In this document: positions 52,349-61,400 of the stretch, piece by piece | How the letters are laid out: every line of letters starts with the position of its first letter | Position numbering within the stretch: the stretch's first letter is position 1 | Source: Paenibacillus shirakamiensis | Lineage (GTDB): Bacteria > Bacillota > Bacilli > Paenibacillales > Paenibacillaceae | Length of the DNA stretch: 64,000 bases | Assembly: GCF_017874255.1 (NCBI RefSeq) | Contig: NZ_JAGGLD010000004.1 | Span: 248,001-312,000 of the forward strand | Direction of reading: 5' to 3' | Position numbers and translations under genes: made by a program | Notes under the pieces: model-generated | Database searches by the model: none | Seen by the model: the letters and a program-made list of their open reading frames with translations, nothing else | Told to the model about the DNA's origin: nothing

Positions 52349-53119
52349 ATGACAACTGGACGCAAAGCAAGTATTTTTTTATCCAGTAAGTGGGTGAAGA
52401 CTCAAGTACTTTTGCAGGACCCGAAAGGAAAACGCTATGTACCCGATACACGACGATTCGGCAGTGCAAGTCTCAAGAGTATGTTAGAAAGGTATCACAT
52501 GGTCTATATCAAGCCAGAGCGGGGAACCCACGGAATTGGGGTAATTCGGGCGGAACAGGTACGTGAAGGGAAGCAACGTTATAAATATCAGTACAATAAA
52601 ATCACGCGAACTTATGAGACGTTTGATGCTTTTGTCACGGGATTACGCGGAGCCATTGGTGGGAAGAGTTATTTAATACAGAAAGGAATTCACCTACTTA
52701 AATATCAAGGCCGTAGGTTTGATATTCGCATCATGGTTCAGAAGAGTTCTACAGGGAAGTGGGAGACTACAGGAATTATCGGAAGAGCTGCGGCACCCGG
52801 GAAAATAGTAACCAATTACCATAGTGGGGGACGTCCGATGTCGATTGATTTGCTCTTAGCCGCCCATGTTCATGGGGAGAAAAAGAAGGCACTCATACAA
52901 GAATTATATCGATTTGGAGTCACCATAGCGAAGGTGTATCAGAAGAAGTATCCGAACTTCAGACAGATTGGTGTAGATGTAGGGTTAGATGCTTCATTAA
53001 CTCCTTGGATTATTGAGGTGAATACCTCGCCCGATCCGTATATTTTCAATCAGTTAAAAGATAAATCTATGTACCGCAAAGTCATGAGCTTCCGGCGGGC
53101 GCAAAGAAAGGTAACTTAA
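52349..53119 (+). CDS. YheC/YheD-type ATP-grasp spore coat-associated protein
   Basis: A 256-residue ATP-grasp protein. IKPERGTHGIGVIR near residue 52 is the Lys/Gly-rich nucleotide loop; YLIQKGIHLLKYQGRRFDIRIMVQ and IEVNTSPDP are the central and C-terminal metal-ATP motifs. In Bacilli such proteins are found in the spore coat or cortex. GGATAGGAG lies eight bases before the ATG at 52349; a TTG at 52328 is upstream but has no box of its own. The reaction catalysed is unknown. Single gene with its own terminator. Confidence 0.88.
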   Translation: MTTGRKASIFLSSKWVKTQVLLQDPKGKRYVPDTRRFGSASLKSMLERYHMVYIKPERGTHGIGVIRAEQVREGKQRYKYQYNKITRTYETFDAFVTGLRGAIGGKSYLIQKGIHLLKYQGRRFDIRIMVQKSSTGKWETTGIIGRAAAPGKIVTNYHSGGRPMSIDLLLAAHVHGEKKKALIQELYRFGVTIAKVYQKKYPNFRQIGVDVGLDASLTPWIIEVNTSPDPYIFNQLKDKSMYRKVMSFRRAQRKVT

Positions 53120-53134
53120 ATGCTTTTACAATTA

Positions 53135-53159
53135 GGGCTGCTTTATAGCAGTCTTTTTT
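53135..53159 (+). terminator. Intrinsic terminator
   Basis: GGCTGC-TTTATA-GCAGTC with a following T6 run. Confidence 0.85.
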
Positions 53160-53362
53160 ACATTATTACGAGCATGTGCCTACAAACGAGGCTCTTAGCT
53201 ATACATGCTAAGTTTTACATACGAAGGAAATAAGTTATAAGGTAACAAATGTATTAAAAAATTGAAACCTAGATCCGTGATTTTTCGTCTATGATGTGAA
53301 ATAACGACAATATTCTCTCTCCATGGATGTCCATGAGTTGGGAGACTAGGAGGACAACTGAA

Positions 53363-54475
53363 GTGGGAACATCCGCATTGCCAGAACGTTCACAAGTTCG
53401 TCAGCAAAAGAAGAAGACACGTAAAAAGAAAAGCTTTTTAAAGACTTGCTTCCGCTTATTCCTTGCGGTTTCCACGCTCTTAATCGCAGCCGCGAGCTGG
53501 CTTTATTTCGCACCTTCGGCCCAAAATTTTCGATTCCTTATTGCAGACACACTTATTACTACACAACATAGAAGCTGGGCGCAATATATTATTGGCGAAG
53601 CGGAGCTTAAAAAGCGAGTGCAGGATTACAGCGCTAAGTTCGAACACTATGGAGATGAGAAAGACACACACTCCATTAATACAGCTACAGAAGATAAAAG
53701 CCAGCCCTTGGTACAGGTAGAAGAGGTTACGGGCAGTGGGTATTCCGGCTTCGTGATGACTGTGAGTGATCCAACCAAAGTTCGGTTAGGGATTCCAAGT
53801 AAAGTAGGCTCTGGGGAGACCGTAAGTAGTATGGTCAAGCGAACTGGTGCGATTGCGGGAGTCAACGGAGGAGGTTTTGCCGATCCGAACTGGAAAGGGA
53901 ATGGGTTCAAGCCGATTGGTGTCGTCATTTGTAATGGTAAGCTGTACTACAATGGGCTTGATGGCAAAAAATCCACTCAAATTGTAGGGATTGATGAAGA
54001 GGGGAAAATGATTGCAGGGAATTATTCTTTAAAAGAATTAAGCAACATGAAAGTACGTGAAGCCGTGACATTCCAGCCTAGATTAATTGTGAACGGCAGA
54101 GGGTTAATTAAAAATGCTGGGGATGGATGGGGTATAGCACCACGCACGGCGATGGGACAGAGGGCCGATGGTGCCATTATTTTTGTAGTGATAGATGGTC
54201 GCCAACCGGGCTACAGTATTGGAGCTAATCTATATGATGTACAACAAATTTTACTGAAACGTGGCGCTGTCATTGCAGCTAACCTCGACGGGGGCTCATC
54301 CACAGTGTTGGTAAAAGACAATGAGATTGTGAACAAGCCATCGTCTCAGTATGGAGAGAGATATTTACCTACTGCGTTTTTGGTCTTTGAACACCCGGAT
54401 GATGCGATAACGCCTAATATCTGGAAAGGCCTAAGTCCCGATGATATCGACGCAAGTAAAAGGCGTACACGTTAA
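53363..54475 (+). CDS. Phosphodiester glycosidase (NAGPA-family) protein
   Basis: A 370-residue protein. A very basic N-terminus (RQQKKKTRKKKSFLKTC) precedes one membrane helix (about 28-50), so the rest faces outside. The domain after about residue 130 has the NAGPA hallmarks: GAIAGVNGGGFAD, GVVICNGKLYYNG, PRTAMGQRADGAIIFVVIDGRQPGYSIGANLYDVQQIL and ANLDGGSSTVLV. Such enzymes cleave phosphodiester-linked sugars of wall teichoic acids or exopolysaccharides. The GTG at 53363 is favoured because AGGAGG (53348-53353) is nine bases upstream; the in-frame ATG at 53327 would place the box in the coding part. Single gene. Confidence 0.9.
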   Translation: MGTSALPERSQVRQQKKKTRKKKSFLKTCFRLFLAVSTLLIAAASWLYFAPSAQNFRFLIADTLITTQHRSWAQYIIGEAELKKRVQDYSAKFEHYGDEKDTHSINTATEDKSQPLVQVEEVTGSGYSGFVMTVSDPTKVRLGIPSKVGSGETVSSMVKRTGAIAGVNGGGFADPNWKGNGFKPIGVVICNGKLYYNGLDGKKSTQIVGIDEEGKMIAGNYSLKELSNMKVREAVTFQPRLIVNGRGLIKNAGDGWGIAPRTAMGQRADGAIIFVVIDGRQPGYSIGANLYDVQQILLKRGAVIAANLDGGSSTVLVKDNEIVNKPSSQYGERYLPTAFLVFEHPDDAITPNIWKGLSPDDIDASKRRTR

Positions 54476-54587
54476 TAAAAGTGAACAGAACGAAACAGAG
54501 GGTTACCTTCACCGTTGTCATTTTGCCAAGCTATTTTTTTGCCTATGGATGCTAAATGTATTTTTATCTTCTGCATAAATGAAGAGA

Positions 54588-55292
54588 TTACTTAATGAAG
54601 ATGCCTCCAAAAGGAATTACTTCACGCAGAACACGCTTCACTAAGCCGTCATCTTTAAGATCTTGTTCTAATTTGTGACTTTGCCGCCCCGCTTGAAGTA
54701 ACACACTTCCGTGGCCCGTCATTTGCCATTGATAGCTCATATGCTGACTTGCTAAATGATTGCCATAGACAGCGAGTTGTAGTGTGGCATTCTCGGGGTA
54801 GGCGATGACACTCCCTGCATCTACGTATAGAGGTTCATCGGGACTTAGACGGATCTCGCAGACCTGGCCTTCCGTGAGAATTCCAATTTGGCCTTTTCCC
54901 GAGAACTTTACCTTTATAGCATCCCTTGTAATGAACATGTTCTTCAGCTTCAGAATACGGGTCTGCATCCGAATGCCTTCGGTATAGAAGAATAAGTGGC
55001 GAAAATCATAGAGCAAATCACTATCATCACTTAGCATAATCGATCTCATGCTATACCCTACGGGGAGCGCAGTTACAACTTCGCAGGGACCACGAAGATC
55101 TGCTTGAATGAGTTTTTTCTTCCGATACATTCCTTTAATATTCATGAACCGGTCACTCCGGTTCGACGAGGCGCCCCGGTAAGCTATAATTTGCTGAGGA
55201 TGAAGCATGTGAATCTGCTCTTCTTCGGCTAGCACAAACCGGAGGGCTTGTCCGCTTGTGTGTCCACCTTCGGTTTCTTTTATCATCTGCAT
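54588..55292 (-). CDS. AIM24-family protein
   Basis: A 234-residue beta-rich cytosolic protein of the TIGR00266/AIM24 family (LRGPCEVVTALPVGYSMRSIMLSDDSDLLYDFRHLFFYTEGIRM; GKGQIGILTEGQ; LYVDAGSVIAYPENATLQL). Members form tubby-like barrels of unknown biochemical function. AAGGAG lies twelve bases before the ATG at 55292. It is 27 bp downstream of the coiled-coil membrane protein gene on the same strand and probably co-transcribed. Confidence 0.85.
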   Translation of the reverse strand: MQMIKETEGGHTSGQALRFVLAEEEQIHMLHPQQIIAYRGASSNRSDRFMNIKGMYRKKKLIQADLRGPCEVVTALPVGYSMRSIMLSDDSDLLYDFRHLFFYTEGIRMQTRILKLKNMFITRDAIKVKFSGKGQIGILTEGQVCEIRLSPDEPLYVDAGSVIAYPENATLQLAVYGNHLASQHMSYQWQMTGHGSVLLQAGRQSHKLEQDLKDDGLVKRVLREVIPFGGIFIK

Positions 55293-55319
55293 GTTCAGTA
55301 CATGCTCCTTCCCCGGCCT

Positions 55320-55733
55320 TTATTTTCTCCGCAGCACTAAGCGCAATACTCTAAGCAGAACGAAATAGCCTACTAATAAAATAATTCCTGTAACAATAAG
55401 CGAACGTATCCGCTTCGAGCTAGTCTGTCTGCTCTGCTCTGCATCCATAAGCGTCTGAACCGTCTCGGTTAATTTTTGATTCTGAGCGATCAGTTGCTCA
55501 TTTTGGACCTTGTAGGCATCGAGTGTACTTGTAGCTTCATCCAGCTTGTCCATTGTATGTTGATAATCTTTCTTAAGAGCATTTACTTCATTAGGAAGTT
55601 CAGTAATGTCTTTGACACCCTTAAATAAATCGTCAAAATACCCTGCTTCGGCCCGGGGACCGGGAAAGAGAACCAGCGCCGTAATACTTAGTATAATCAG
55701 TCCTATCCACGTCCGTGCCCCTATGTTCCTCAT
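55320..55733 (-). CDS. Secreted-domain coiled-coil membrane protein (137 aa)
   Basis: An N-terminal signal-like helix (RTWIGLIILSITALVLFPGPRAEA; likely cut after AEA, about residue 30) is followed by an extracytoplasmic coiled coil (LPNEVNALKKDYQHTMDKLDEATSTLDAYKVQNEQLIAQNQKLTETVQTLMDAEQ, about 45-100) and a C-terminal membrane helix with a basic end (LIVTGIILLVGYFVLLRVLRLVLRRK). Family unknown. It is the first gene of an operon with the AIM24 gene, suggesting a membrane-linked scaffold for the AIM24 protein. Confidence 0.7.
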   Translation of the reverse strand: MRNIGARTWIGLIILSITALVLFPGPRAEAGYFDDLFKGVKDITELPNEVNALKKDYQHTMDKLDEATSTLDAYKVQNEQLIAQNQKLTETVQTLMDAEQSRQTSSKRIRSLIVTGIILLVGYFVLLRVLRLVLRRK

Positions 55734-55893
55734 GGTATGTTCCCTCCCCGGTATCCAATTCTTCCCTTGTATACGATATATTCTGACAAAGGTTCCGCAC
55801 GCCCAAATGGGCTTATATCTTTCTTTACCCGTTTCTAATTGAGTCTAGCCATGTGCATACGGGTTCAGCTAATATTGTTAGTCTAAATAAAAG

Positions 55894-56778
55894 TTATGTA
55901 AAGCGTTGTCGATATTTTCTAGGCGATATTCCCTCATATTTTACGAAAGATGCGGTGAAATAAGCCGGATGGTTGAAACCTACCTCTTCCGAAATTCGTG
56001 TAATGGGCAGATTCGTCTGCAGTAGCATGCGTTTGGAATTCTCAATTCGGAATCGTAGGCGATAGACCGCTGGCGAACATCCGAATACTTTTTGCATACA
56101 ACGTGCGATATAGACGGGATGAAAATTGAGCACTTCTCCAAGCTGCTGGGAGCTGATCTCTTCTTTGTAATGCTGCCGCAAAAAAGCTGCAGCTCGCTCA
56201 GCGCAGACCGTATGGGGACTTGGAGGCTGAGTCTGAATAGCATCGGTAAGTTCCTGTAGTAACTGCTGGAATAGAACTTGCTGATGCATACGTACTCGAT
56301 CTAACGGAACATTGTGGCTAAGCTGCGTAAGTTCTTGTATGGTCTGATACACCTTCTCTGGGTGAAGTAAGGAGATAAATTGCGGTATTTTCAGCTCGAA
56401 GGGCGTGATTTCGTTATAAGGCAGAAAGGAAGGTTTGTCAGGCGAGGTAGGTAAGGGAGCTCGTGCTGATTCTTCCGTATAATGCCAGTCTCCATTGGTC
56501 ATGAAATGTAGCCAGTAGTACTTGGTATGATGAAGCCCCCCTTGGGTGGGATAATGATAGGCATCGGGTCTGAGAATAAAACTCTGGCCGGCCTGGATTT
56601 CATAACTTCTATCCTCTTCCGTAATATAGATACAACCTTCAATCACCACTAACAGATCGAACACACCAAAGTTACGACGTGCAGGGTGCTTCGCACCAGG
56701 AGGGACATCCTGTATACCACTTAGAATAAAGAAGGGCAGAGGAGGAATAGAGAAATGGATTGTGGTCAGAGAGATCAA
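55894..56778 (-). CDS. AraC-family regulator with cupin domain
   Basis: A 294-residue regulator. Residues about 25-110 form an AraC-type cupin (LLVVIEGCIYITEEDRSYEIQAGQSFILRPDAYHYP), which usually binds a sugar, and residues about 190-290 contain the two helix-turn-helix motifs (EISSQQLGEVLNFHPVYIARCMQKVFGCSPAVYRLRFRIENSKRML; ITRISEEVGFNHPAYFTASFVKYEGISPRKYRQRF). No ATG fits the start; a TTG at 56778 directly abuts GGAG, and the start could be slightly further in. No target operon is adjacent except the divergent MATE gene. Confidence 0.85.
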   Translation of the reverse strand: MISLTTIHFSIPPLPFFILSGIQDVPPGAKHPARRNFGVFDLLVVIEGCIYITEEDRSYEIQAGQSFILRPDAYHYPTQGGLHHTKYYWLHFMTNGDWHYTEESARAPLPTSPDKPSFLPYNEITPFELKIPQFISLLHPEKVYQTIQELTQLSHNVPLDRVRMHQQVLFQQLLQELTDAIQTQPPSPHTVCAERAAAFLRQHYKEEISSQQLGEVLNFHPVYIARCMQKVFGCSPAVYRLRFRIENSKRMLLQTNLPITRISEEVGFNHPAYFTASFVKYEGISPRKYRQRFT

Positions 56779-56938
56779 CTCCAGTCATTTCATGATGTGA
56801 ATAATATAGATGTATGGTACAACCTGAGGTTGGAATAGTTAAAGTATTGGTTCGAATTATGATATTTCCCCGCTAGTATACCATCTATAATTTGATTCAT
56901 ACACAATGTGAACGTATAGAAAGGATTAGACAGATGAT

Positions 56939-58321
56939 ATGACAAAAGATAAATTCTCACTTTGGGTGCTGGCTTGGCCCATCTTCATTGAACTTTTTCT
57001 CCAGTTCTTGCTGGGTGCCGTAGATACATTAATGGTGAGTACCATTTCAGATGATGCGGTCGCAGTCGTTGGATTCTCGAACCAACTCTTTAATGCCATG
57101 ACCACGTTATTTGCAACAGTGGCCGGGGGAGCAGGTATCGTTATTGCGCAAAAAATAGGCTCTCGTCAACAAGAAGAGGCAAGAACGGTAGCAGTCATAT
57201 CCTTGAAAGCTACTATGATTATTGGGGCTTGCCTCAGTGTGCTGTTCATTGCAATTCCTACACCGATTGCCCGATTACTTCAAATGCCTGAACAGTTAAT
57301 TCCGCTGGCTACAGTCTATATATCTACCGTAGGGGGAGGGATGATTCTAACCGCCGTGATGTCTACGCTGAGCACCATGATTCGAAATACAGGGAATACA
57401 AAAGGTCCCATGTACATAGCGGTAGGAATGAATGTCATTCATATTCTCATGAATTATGGCTTCATATTTGGTGCAGTGGGTTTCCCAAAGTGGGGACTTG
57501 CCGGCGTCGCGGCATCAACGGTAATTAGCCGATTGCTAGCTTCACTTGTTTTATTGTTTATTTTTGTAGGCGCCTTCGAGCGAAAAATCGTCGTACAGGA
57601 TATTTTCCTTAGAGATCGTAAGCTATTTAAGGAAGTGATGCAGATTGGATGGCCCCTGGGAGTAAATATGGCTTGCTGGGTATTTTCTCAACTCGCTATT
57701 TTTGCTTTTCTTGCTATGCTGGGCACCAAAGAGTTGGCGGCAAGAACGTATATGAATACTTTAGAATCTTTCTGCTTCCTCTTAGGTTACTCTATTGCGC
57801 TAGGAGCTCAGATCCAGATTGCTCATCTTTTTGGGGCAGGACGAACGCGTGATGCTTATAAGGCAGCGTATAAAGCTCTCAAAGTGGGCTTGCCTCTAGT
57901 GATTCTCAATGCCACCTTGTTATTAATTTTTGGTAAGTATGTATTAAGTCTGTTTACACAGGATTCAGAAATTCTTGCGATTGGTTCTTCTCTGCTCTGG
58001 ATGAATCTACTGTTGCAGCCTGGCAAAATGCTGAATATGACGTTAGGAGATGCCCTGAATGCTGTAGGAGATACCCGCTTCACGATGACAATATCGCTTG
58101 TCTCCATGTGGCTTGTTGCTACTGGATGTTCTTATTGGCTTGGGGTGTCTGTCGGGTGGGGCGTTATAGCCATCTATGGATGTATGATTGCGGATGAATA
58201 CTTAAGAGGGGCTTTGTCCTTTGTGCGCTGGAGAGCGCAGAAACATCTTCGTAGTCGAGATTCCCAATTAAAGCGTGAGCAAAGTCCAATACTAACCGTA
58301 AACAACGCATCGGTATCTTAA
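56939..58321 (+). CDS. MATE-family efflux transporter
   Basis: A 460-residue, twelve-helix multidrug/toxin exporter of the MATE family (WPIFIELFLQFLLGAVDTLMVSTISDDAVAVVGFSNQLFNAMTTLFATVAGGAGIVIAQKIGS; repeated block in the second half). Ions probably drive export of cationic drugs. AAAGGATTAGACAGATGAT gives a modest start signal at 56939. It is divergent from the AraC gene, whose product could be its activator. A terminator overlaps the stop codon. Confidence 0.9.
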   Translation: MTKDKFSLWVLAWPIFIELFLQFLLGAVDTLMVSTISDDAVAVVGFSNQLFNAMTTLFATVAGGAGIVIAQKIGSRQQEEARTVAVISLKATMIIGACLSVLFIAIPTPIARLLQMPEQLIPLATVYISTVGGGMILTAVMSTLSTMIRNTGNTKGPMYIAVGMNVIHILMNYGFIFGAVGFPKWGLAGVAASTVISRLLASLVLLFIFVGAFERKIVVQDIFLRDRKLFKEVMQIGWPLGVNMACWVFSQLAIFAFLAMLGTKELAARTYMNTLESFCFLLGYSIALGAQIQIAHLFGAGRTRDAYKAAYKALKVGLPLVILNATLLLIFGKYVLSLFTQDSEILAIGSSLLWMNLLLQPGKMLNMTLGDALNAVGDTRFTMTISLVSMWLVATGCSYWLGVSVGWGVIAIYGCMIADEYLRGALSFVRWRAQKHLRSRDSQLKREQSPILTVNNASVS

Positions 58322-58336
58322 CCGGTGCGTTGTTTT
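58301..58336 (+). terminator. Terminator overlapping the MATE stop codon
   Basis: AACAACGCATCGGT and ACCGGTGCGTTGTT (14 pairs, one G-U) around ATCTTA. The stem begins inside the last six codons of the gene. Confidence 0.85.
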
Positions 58337-58354
58337 AAGAAGTAGTGCTTTTAA

Positions 58355-58891
58355 TTACAAAGCAGCCTTATATTTCTCTAAATATTGCCTATGATCAATC
58401 ACTTCAATAACATTAGACCAAAGAAGAATGTTGCTAACGAATCTATCAATATCAATTCCAGGCATTTGATAGGAATCATCTGTATTTGTAGTTCCGATGG
58501 CTTCTTGTAAAAAAGTAACGGAATAGCCTCGATCATATGCCGAAATTGCTGTAAACATACAACAAAATTCAGTCTCAAAACCTATCAGAAATAGATGGTC
58601 GATGTCTAACCGTTGTAAGTGAATGGACAGATCCGTATTAAAGAATGCGCTTGGGGTTTGTTTCTCGATAACAAGATCCGCGCAGTTCTTAATCGCTTCA
58701 TGCAACTCAGAACCTTCTGAATCGTTATGCAGCAGACTACCTTCTGAATTATCTATATGCTTCAAGCAAATGATAGGAAGCTGACTAGCTTTGAAATCTT
58801 GAATGATTTGTTTCATGACAGAAAGTTCTAGGTTGAAATCCCGCGTATCAACGATACCCTTCTGAACATCAATAACTAAGAGAGCCTTCAT
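58355..58891 (-). CDS. Isochorismatase-family cysteine hydrolase
   Basis: A 178-residue cytosolic hydrolase. The catalytic triad is D8 (VIDVQ), K77 (VIEKQTPSAF) and C110 (GFETEFCCMFTAISA), as in isochorismatase, nicotinamidase and related amidases. The cis-peptide region is at GFETEF. GAAGGACGGTG lies before the ATG at 58891. Substrate unknown. It is followed by a strong shared terminator. Confidence 0.88.
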   Translation of the reverse strand: MKALLVIDVQKGIVDTRDFNLELSVMKQIIQDFKASQLPIICLKHIDNSEGSLLHNDSEGSELHEAIKNCADLVIEKQTPSAFFNTDLSIHLQRLDIDHLFLIGFETEFCCMFTAISAYDRGYSVTFLQEAIGTTNTDDSYQMPGIDIDRFVSNILLWSNVIEVIDHRQYLEKYKAAL

Positions 58892-58998
58892 AAGTATCCA
58901 CACCGTCCTTCTAACTTAGATGGTTGCATTATTCGCTTTTCATGTCCTTAACTCCTTTATATTCCTCAAAGTAATTAGCAATAGATTTAATCTCATAT

Positions 58999-59034
58999 AA
59001 AAAAGCAATCGACTCTAGTCGATTGCTTTTTTGC
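58999..59034. terminator. Bidirectional perfect-stem terminator
   Basis: GCAATCGACT-CT-AGTCGATTGC, flanked by AAAAAA and TTTTTT, so it can work in both directions. It follows the pseudokinase gene (minus strand). Confidence 0.93.
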
Positions 59035-59041
59035 ATATCTT

Positions 59042-60283
59042 TCAATTCAGAATATGAAAAGGCAGGGTAAAAGCTATAATAATTTCTTGATTTAAACCGC
59101 GTTGTACACGAAGAGCTCCGCCCATAATTTGAATTAACTTGTGACTGATTGCCCAGTTAAGAGATACGTCCTCTTTCGTTTCGAGCACTTCCGAAGTAGG
59201 CAAGCTATTGGATCGCAGGCGTAGATTCAGCTGATCTGCCGTCAATCTTAGGCCCGTACAAGTCACGGAGAATTCAACCATGAATTTGGAATACTCTGAA
59301 TGAGGCAGAGGAGCTGAAGATAAGACCACTGCGCCTTCTTTTGATAATTTCAGTACATCCGTAGTCAAGTTAACTAAGGTCTGTCTTAGCTTAAGTGCAT
59401 CCCCGAGTAGAACAGAAGGAATGTTCGGATTGCTTACATGTACTAAGGCCGTTCTTTTATCCGTAGCCATGGGTTCTAATTGAGTAATTACGCTGCTGAG
59501 AGTGCTGTTGAAATCAAACGGTTCTTGTTCCGCAGTAATTCCACTCGCATTCAACTTACCATAATCCTGAATATCCTCTAACAGAGTAAGCAATGAATGA
59601 TTACTCTCATCCAGAATACGAATATACTCTTGCTGCTCTGGAGTCAATCTTGAATCCATCATAAGCTGCGTCATTCCGACAACTCCATTCATGGGGTTGC
59701 GAATTTCCTGAACGATCATTTCAATCAGATTTCCTTTAAGTATGGAAGAGTTCTCTACTTCTGCCTTGGCATCTAGAAGAATCTGAGTCTGAACATCGAG
59801 TTCATTCACCCGGTGTTCAAGCTCAATCACATAGGCCAGAAATAAGGCCATGGAGTTCAGTGTATTCACATCGGAATCAGCATAGGGATAATCTACTTGA
59901 TCCATGGCGCAAATCGTTCCGTAGGAGCTTCCATCTTTCAAGAGTATAGGAAGTCCAATGAAAGAACGTCCACCTAATGCTTCCGTCACTTTAAGATGAC
60001 TAGTTAGTGGACTTACAGACGTATCAGGAATATAGAGCGGAGCACGTTCTTCTCCAAGCACGAGACTGCAGTAACTTGCCTCAAACGGCATACAGTCTCC
60101 TTCTTGGACGAGTTGCTCTTTTCGATTAAATGCTTTGATAATCGTATTCGTCATTCCATCATTTGAAGCGATAAATATAGTATTCGTATTGAGCATACCG
60201 CTGGTGAAATTGATAATATGTTCAGCAGCCGTATTTAGATCATGAAAAAATCCAGATTCAGTATTTCGGATGTATTCCATCAC
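59042..60283 (-). CDS. GAF-containing degenerate histidine kinase (pseudokinase)
   Basis: A 413-residue protein with an N-terminal GAF domain (about 15-155), a coiled coil, and a HisKA-HATPase homologous half. The HisKA helix reads MIVQEIRNPMNGVVGMTQLM, where the phospho-acceptor His is Gln192. In the ATPase half the N-box is NLTTDVLKLSKEG (second Asn is D309), the DTGxGI box is VTCTGLRL (Asp is C342), and the GTGLGL box is EDVSLNWAIS. All catalytic motifs are thus lost while the fold is recognisable. It cannot autophosphorylate by the usual chemistry; it may act as a sensor, scaffold or inhibitor. It lies 78 bp after the fRMsr gene on the same strand. Confidence 0.88.
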   Translation of the reverse strand: MMEYIRNTESGFFHDLNTAAEHIINFTSGMLNTNTIFIASNDGMTNTIIKAFNRKEQLVQEGDCMPFEASYCSLVLGEERAPLYIPDTSVSPLTSHLKVTEALGGRSFIGLPILLKDGSSYGTICAMDQVDYPYADSDVNTLNSMALFLAYVIELEHRVNELDVQTQILLDAKAEVENSSILKGNLIEMIVQEIRNPMNGVVGMTQLMMDSRLTPEQQEYIRILDESNHSLLTLLEDIQDYGKLNASGITAEQEPFDFNSTLSSVITQLEPMATDKRTALVHVSNPNIPSVLLGDALKLRQTLVNLTTDVLKLSKEGAVVLSSAPLPHSEYSKFMVEFSVTCTGLRLTADQLNLRLRSNSLPTSEVLETKEDVSLNWAISHKLIQIMGGALRVQRGLNQEIIIAFTLPFHILN

Positions 60284-60360
60284 TCACCTAGTTTCTACTG
60301 TTAATAGTGGAACCACACGGTTGTATTTAAAGAGAGAGGAATTCATTAAGTTGTCTCTAT

Positions 60361-60852
60361 CTAGTTAGGTAGGGGCAAGGCCTGTACCAGAACTTGAACA
60401 AACTTCTCTAAGTATTCACGGTCAGTGTCATCAAATCGTCCATGAAGCGGGCTATCAATATCCAGCACACCTAAGAGATGACCATCTTTAAACATTGGGA
60501 TTACGATTTCGCTATTCGTTGCCGCATCACAAGCAATATGCCCAGGGAACGCATGCACATCCTCGACAACCATGGTCTTTCTTTCTTGAGCCGCAGCTCC
60601 GCATACGCCTTTGTTCAATGGAATGCGAATACAAGCAGGTAGGCCTTGAAAAGGACCTAGAACTAGTTCTTGACCATCATACAAATAGAAACCAGCCCAA
60701 TTAATCTCTTGTAAAAAGGATCCTAATAGCGCAGCAGCATTAGCTAGATTAGCAATTGCATTGGATTCGCCTTCAATTAGGCTATGAAGTTGACTAATTA
60801 CTGTATCATATTGTTCAGGCCGAGAGCCTGTATAAGTTTGTTGATGAAACAA
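60361..60852 (-). CDS. msrC: Free methionine-(R)-sulfoxide reductase (fRMsr)
   Basis: A 163-residue GAF-fold enzyme that reduces free methionine-R-sulfoxide. The three catalytic or recycling cysteines are present at C74, C84 and C108 (LPACIRIPLNKGVCGAAA; HIACDAATNSEIVIPM). A TTG at 60852 is the likely start: CGGAGG lies eight bases upstream and the length then equals the family norm; the open frame to 60933 gives an unrelated extension. It precedes the pseudokinase gene and may form an operon with it, both with GAF domains. Confidence 0.92.
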   Translation of the reverse strand: MFHQQTYTGSRPEQYDTVISQLHSLIEGESNAIANLANAAALLGSFLQEINWAGFYLYDGQELVLGPFQGLPACIRIPLNKGVCGAAAQERKTMVVEDVHAFPGHIACDAATNSEIVIPMFKDGHLLGVLDIDSPLHGRFDDTDREYLEKFVQVLVQALPLPN

Positions 60853-61072
60853 GGGAAAGCCTCCGTTTCCGGCTAGAAATAAGATGCACATCTCATTATA
60901 CCAGTAATCTATTCTTTGTGCTAAATAGGTCAATGAATAGTTATAGCTTAAGGTTGAGCCTTAGAAATTAATCATGATGACCCTCTATCTTAAGTCAGAT
61001 CTTGTTTCCATGAAGGTCGGAAAGGGTACATTACAATCAGAATCTAGTTCATTACCGGAAGGAGAACATACT

Positions 61073-61378
61073 ATGCGTGCTGATATTCAGAATCTATTTA
61101 TCCGAATTCATATGCTTCACAATGCTAGTGAGGACGATATTAACATGGGAGATATGCTCATATTGCTAGAAAATCATGGCTATAAGGTGGCTGAGCGGGA
61201 GATTAAGCAGGAATTAGAACGTTTGACAGAGGATAATTTCTTAACCCGCCATGAAGAGCAATATTCTATTACAGGCACAGGCATTGAAGAACTTAAAGAT
61301 ATTAAAGTAGTATTAAAAGAATTGTGTGGTGAGGTACTTCCTTCCACTACACATGAGAAGAAAACTTCAGCTAGTTAA
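61073..61378 (+). CDS. Hypothetical winged-helix-like protein (101 aa)
   Basis: A 101-residue soluble helical protein (MRADIQNLFIRIHMLHNASEDDINMGDMLILLENHGYKVAEREIKQELERLTEDNFLTRHEEQYSITGTGIEELKDIK). The order of helices and the EEQYSITGTGIEEL hairpin look like a small winged-helix domain, as in PadR-like or MarR-like regulators, but no family is certain. GGAAGGAG lies eight bases before the ATG at 61073; the longer reading from 60974 has no support. Confidence 0.6.
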   Translation: MRADIQNLFIRIHMLHNASEDDINMGDMLILLENHGYKVAEREIKQELERLTEDNFLTRHEEQYSITGTGIEELKDIKVVLKELCGEVLPSTTHEKKTSAS

Positions 61379-61400
61379 TTCATGTGCTGTTAAATACGAA

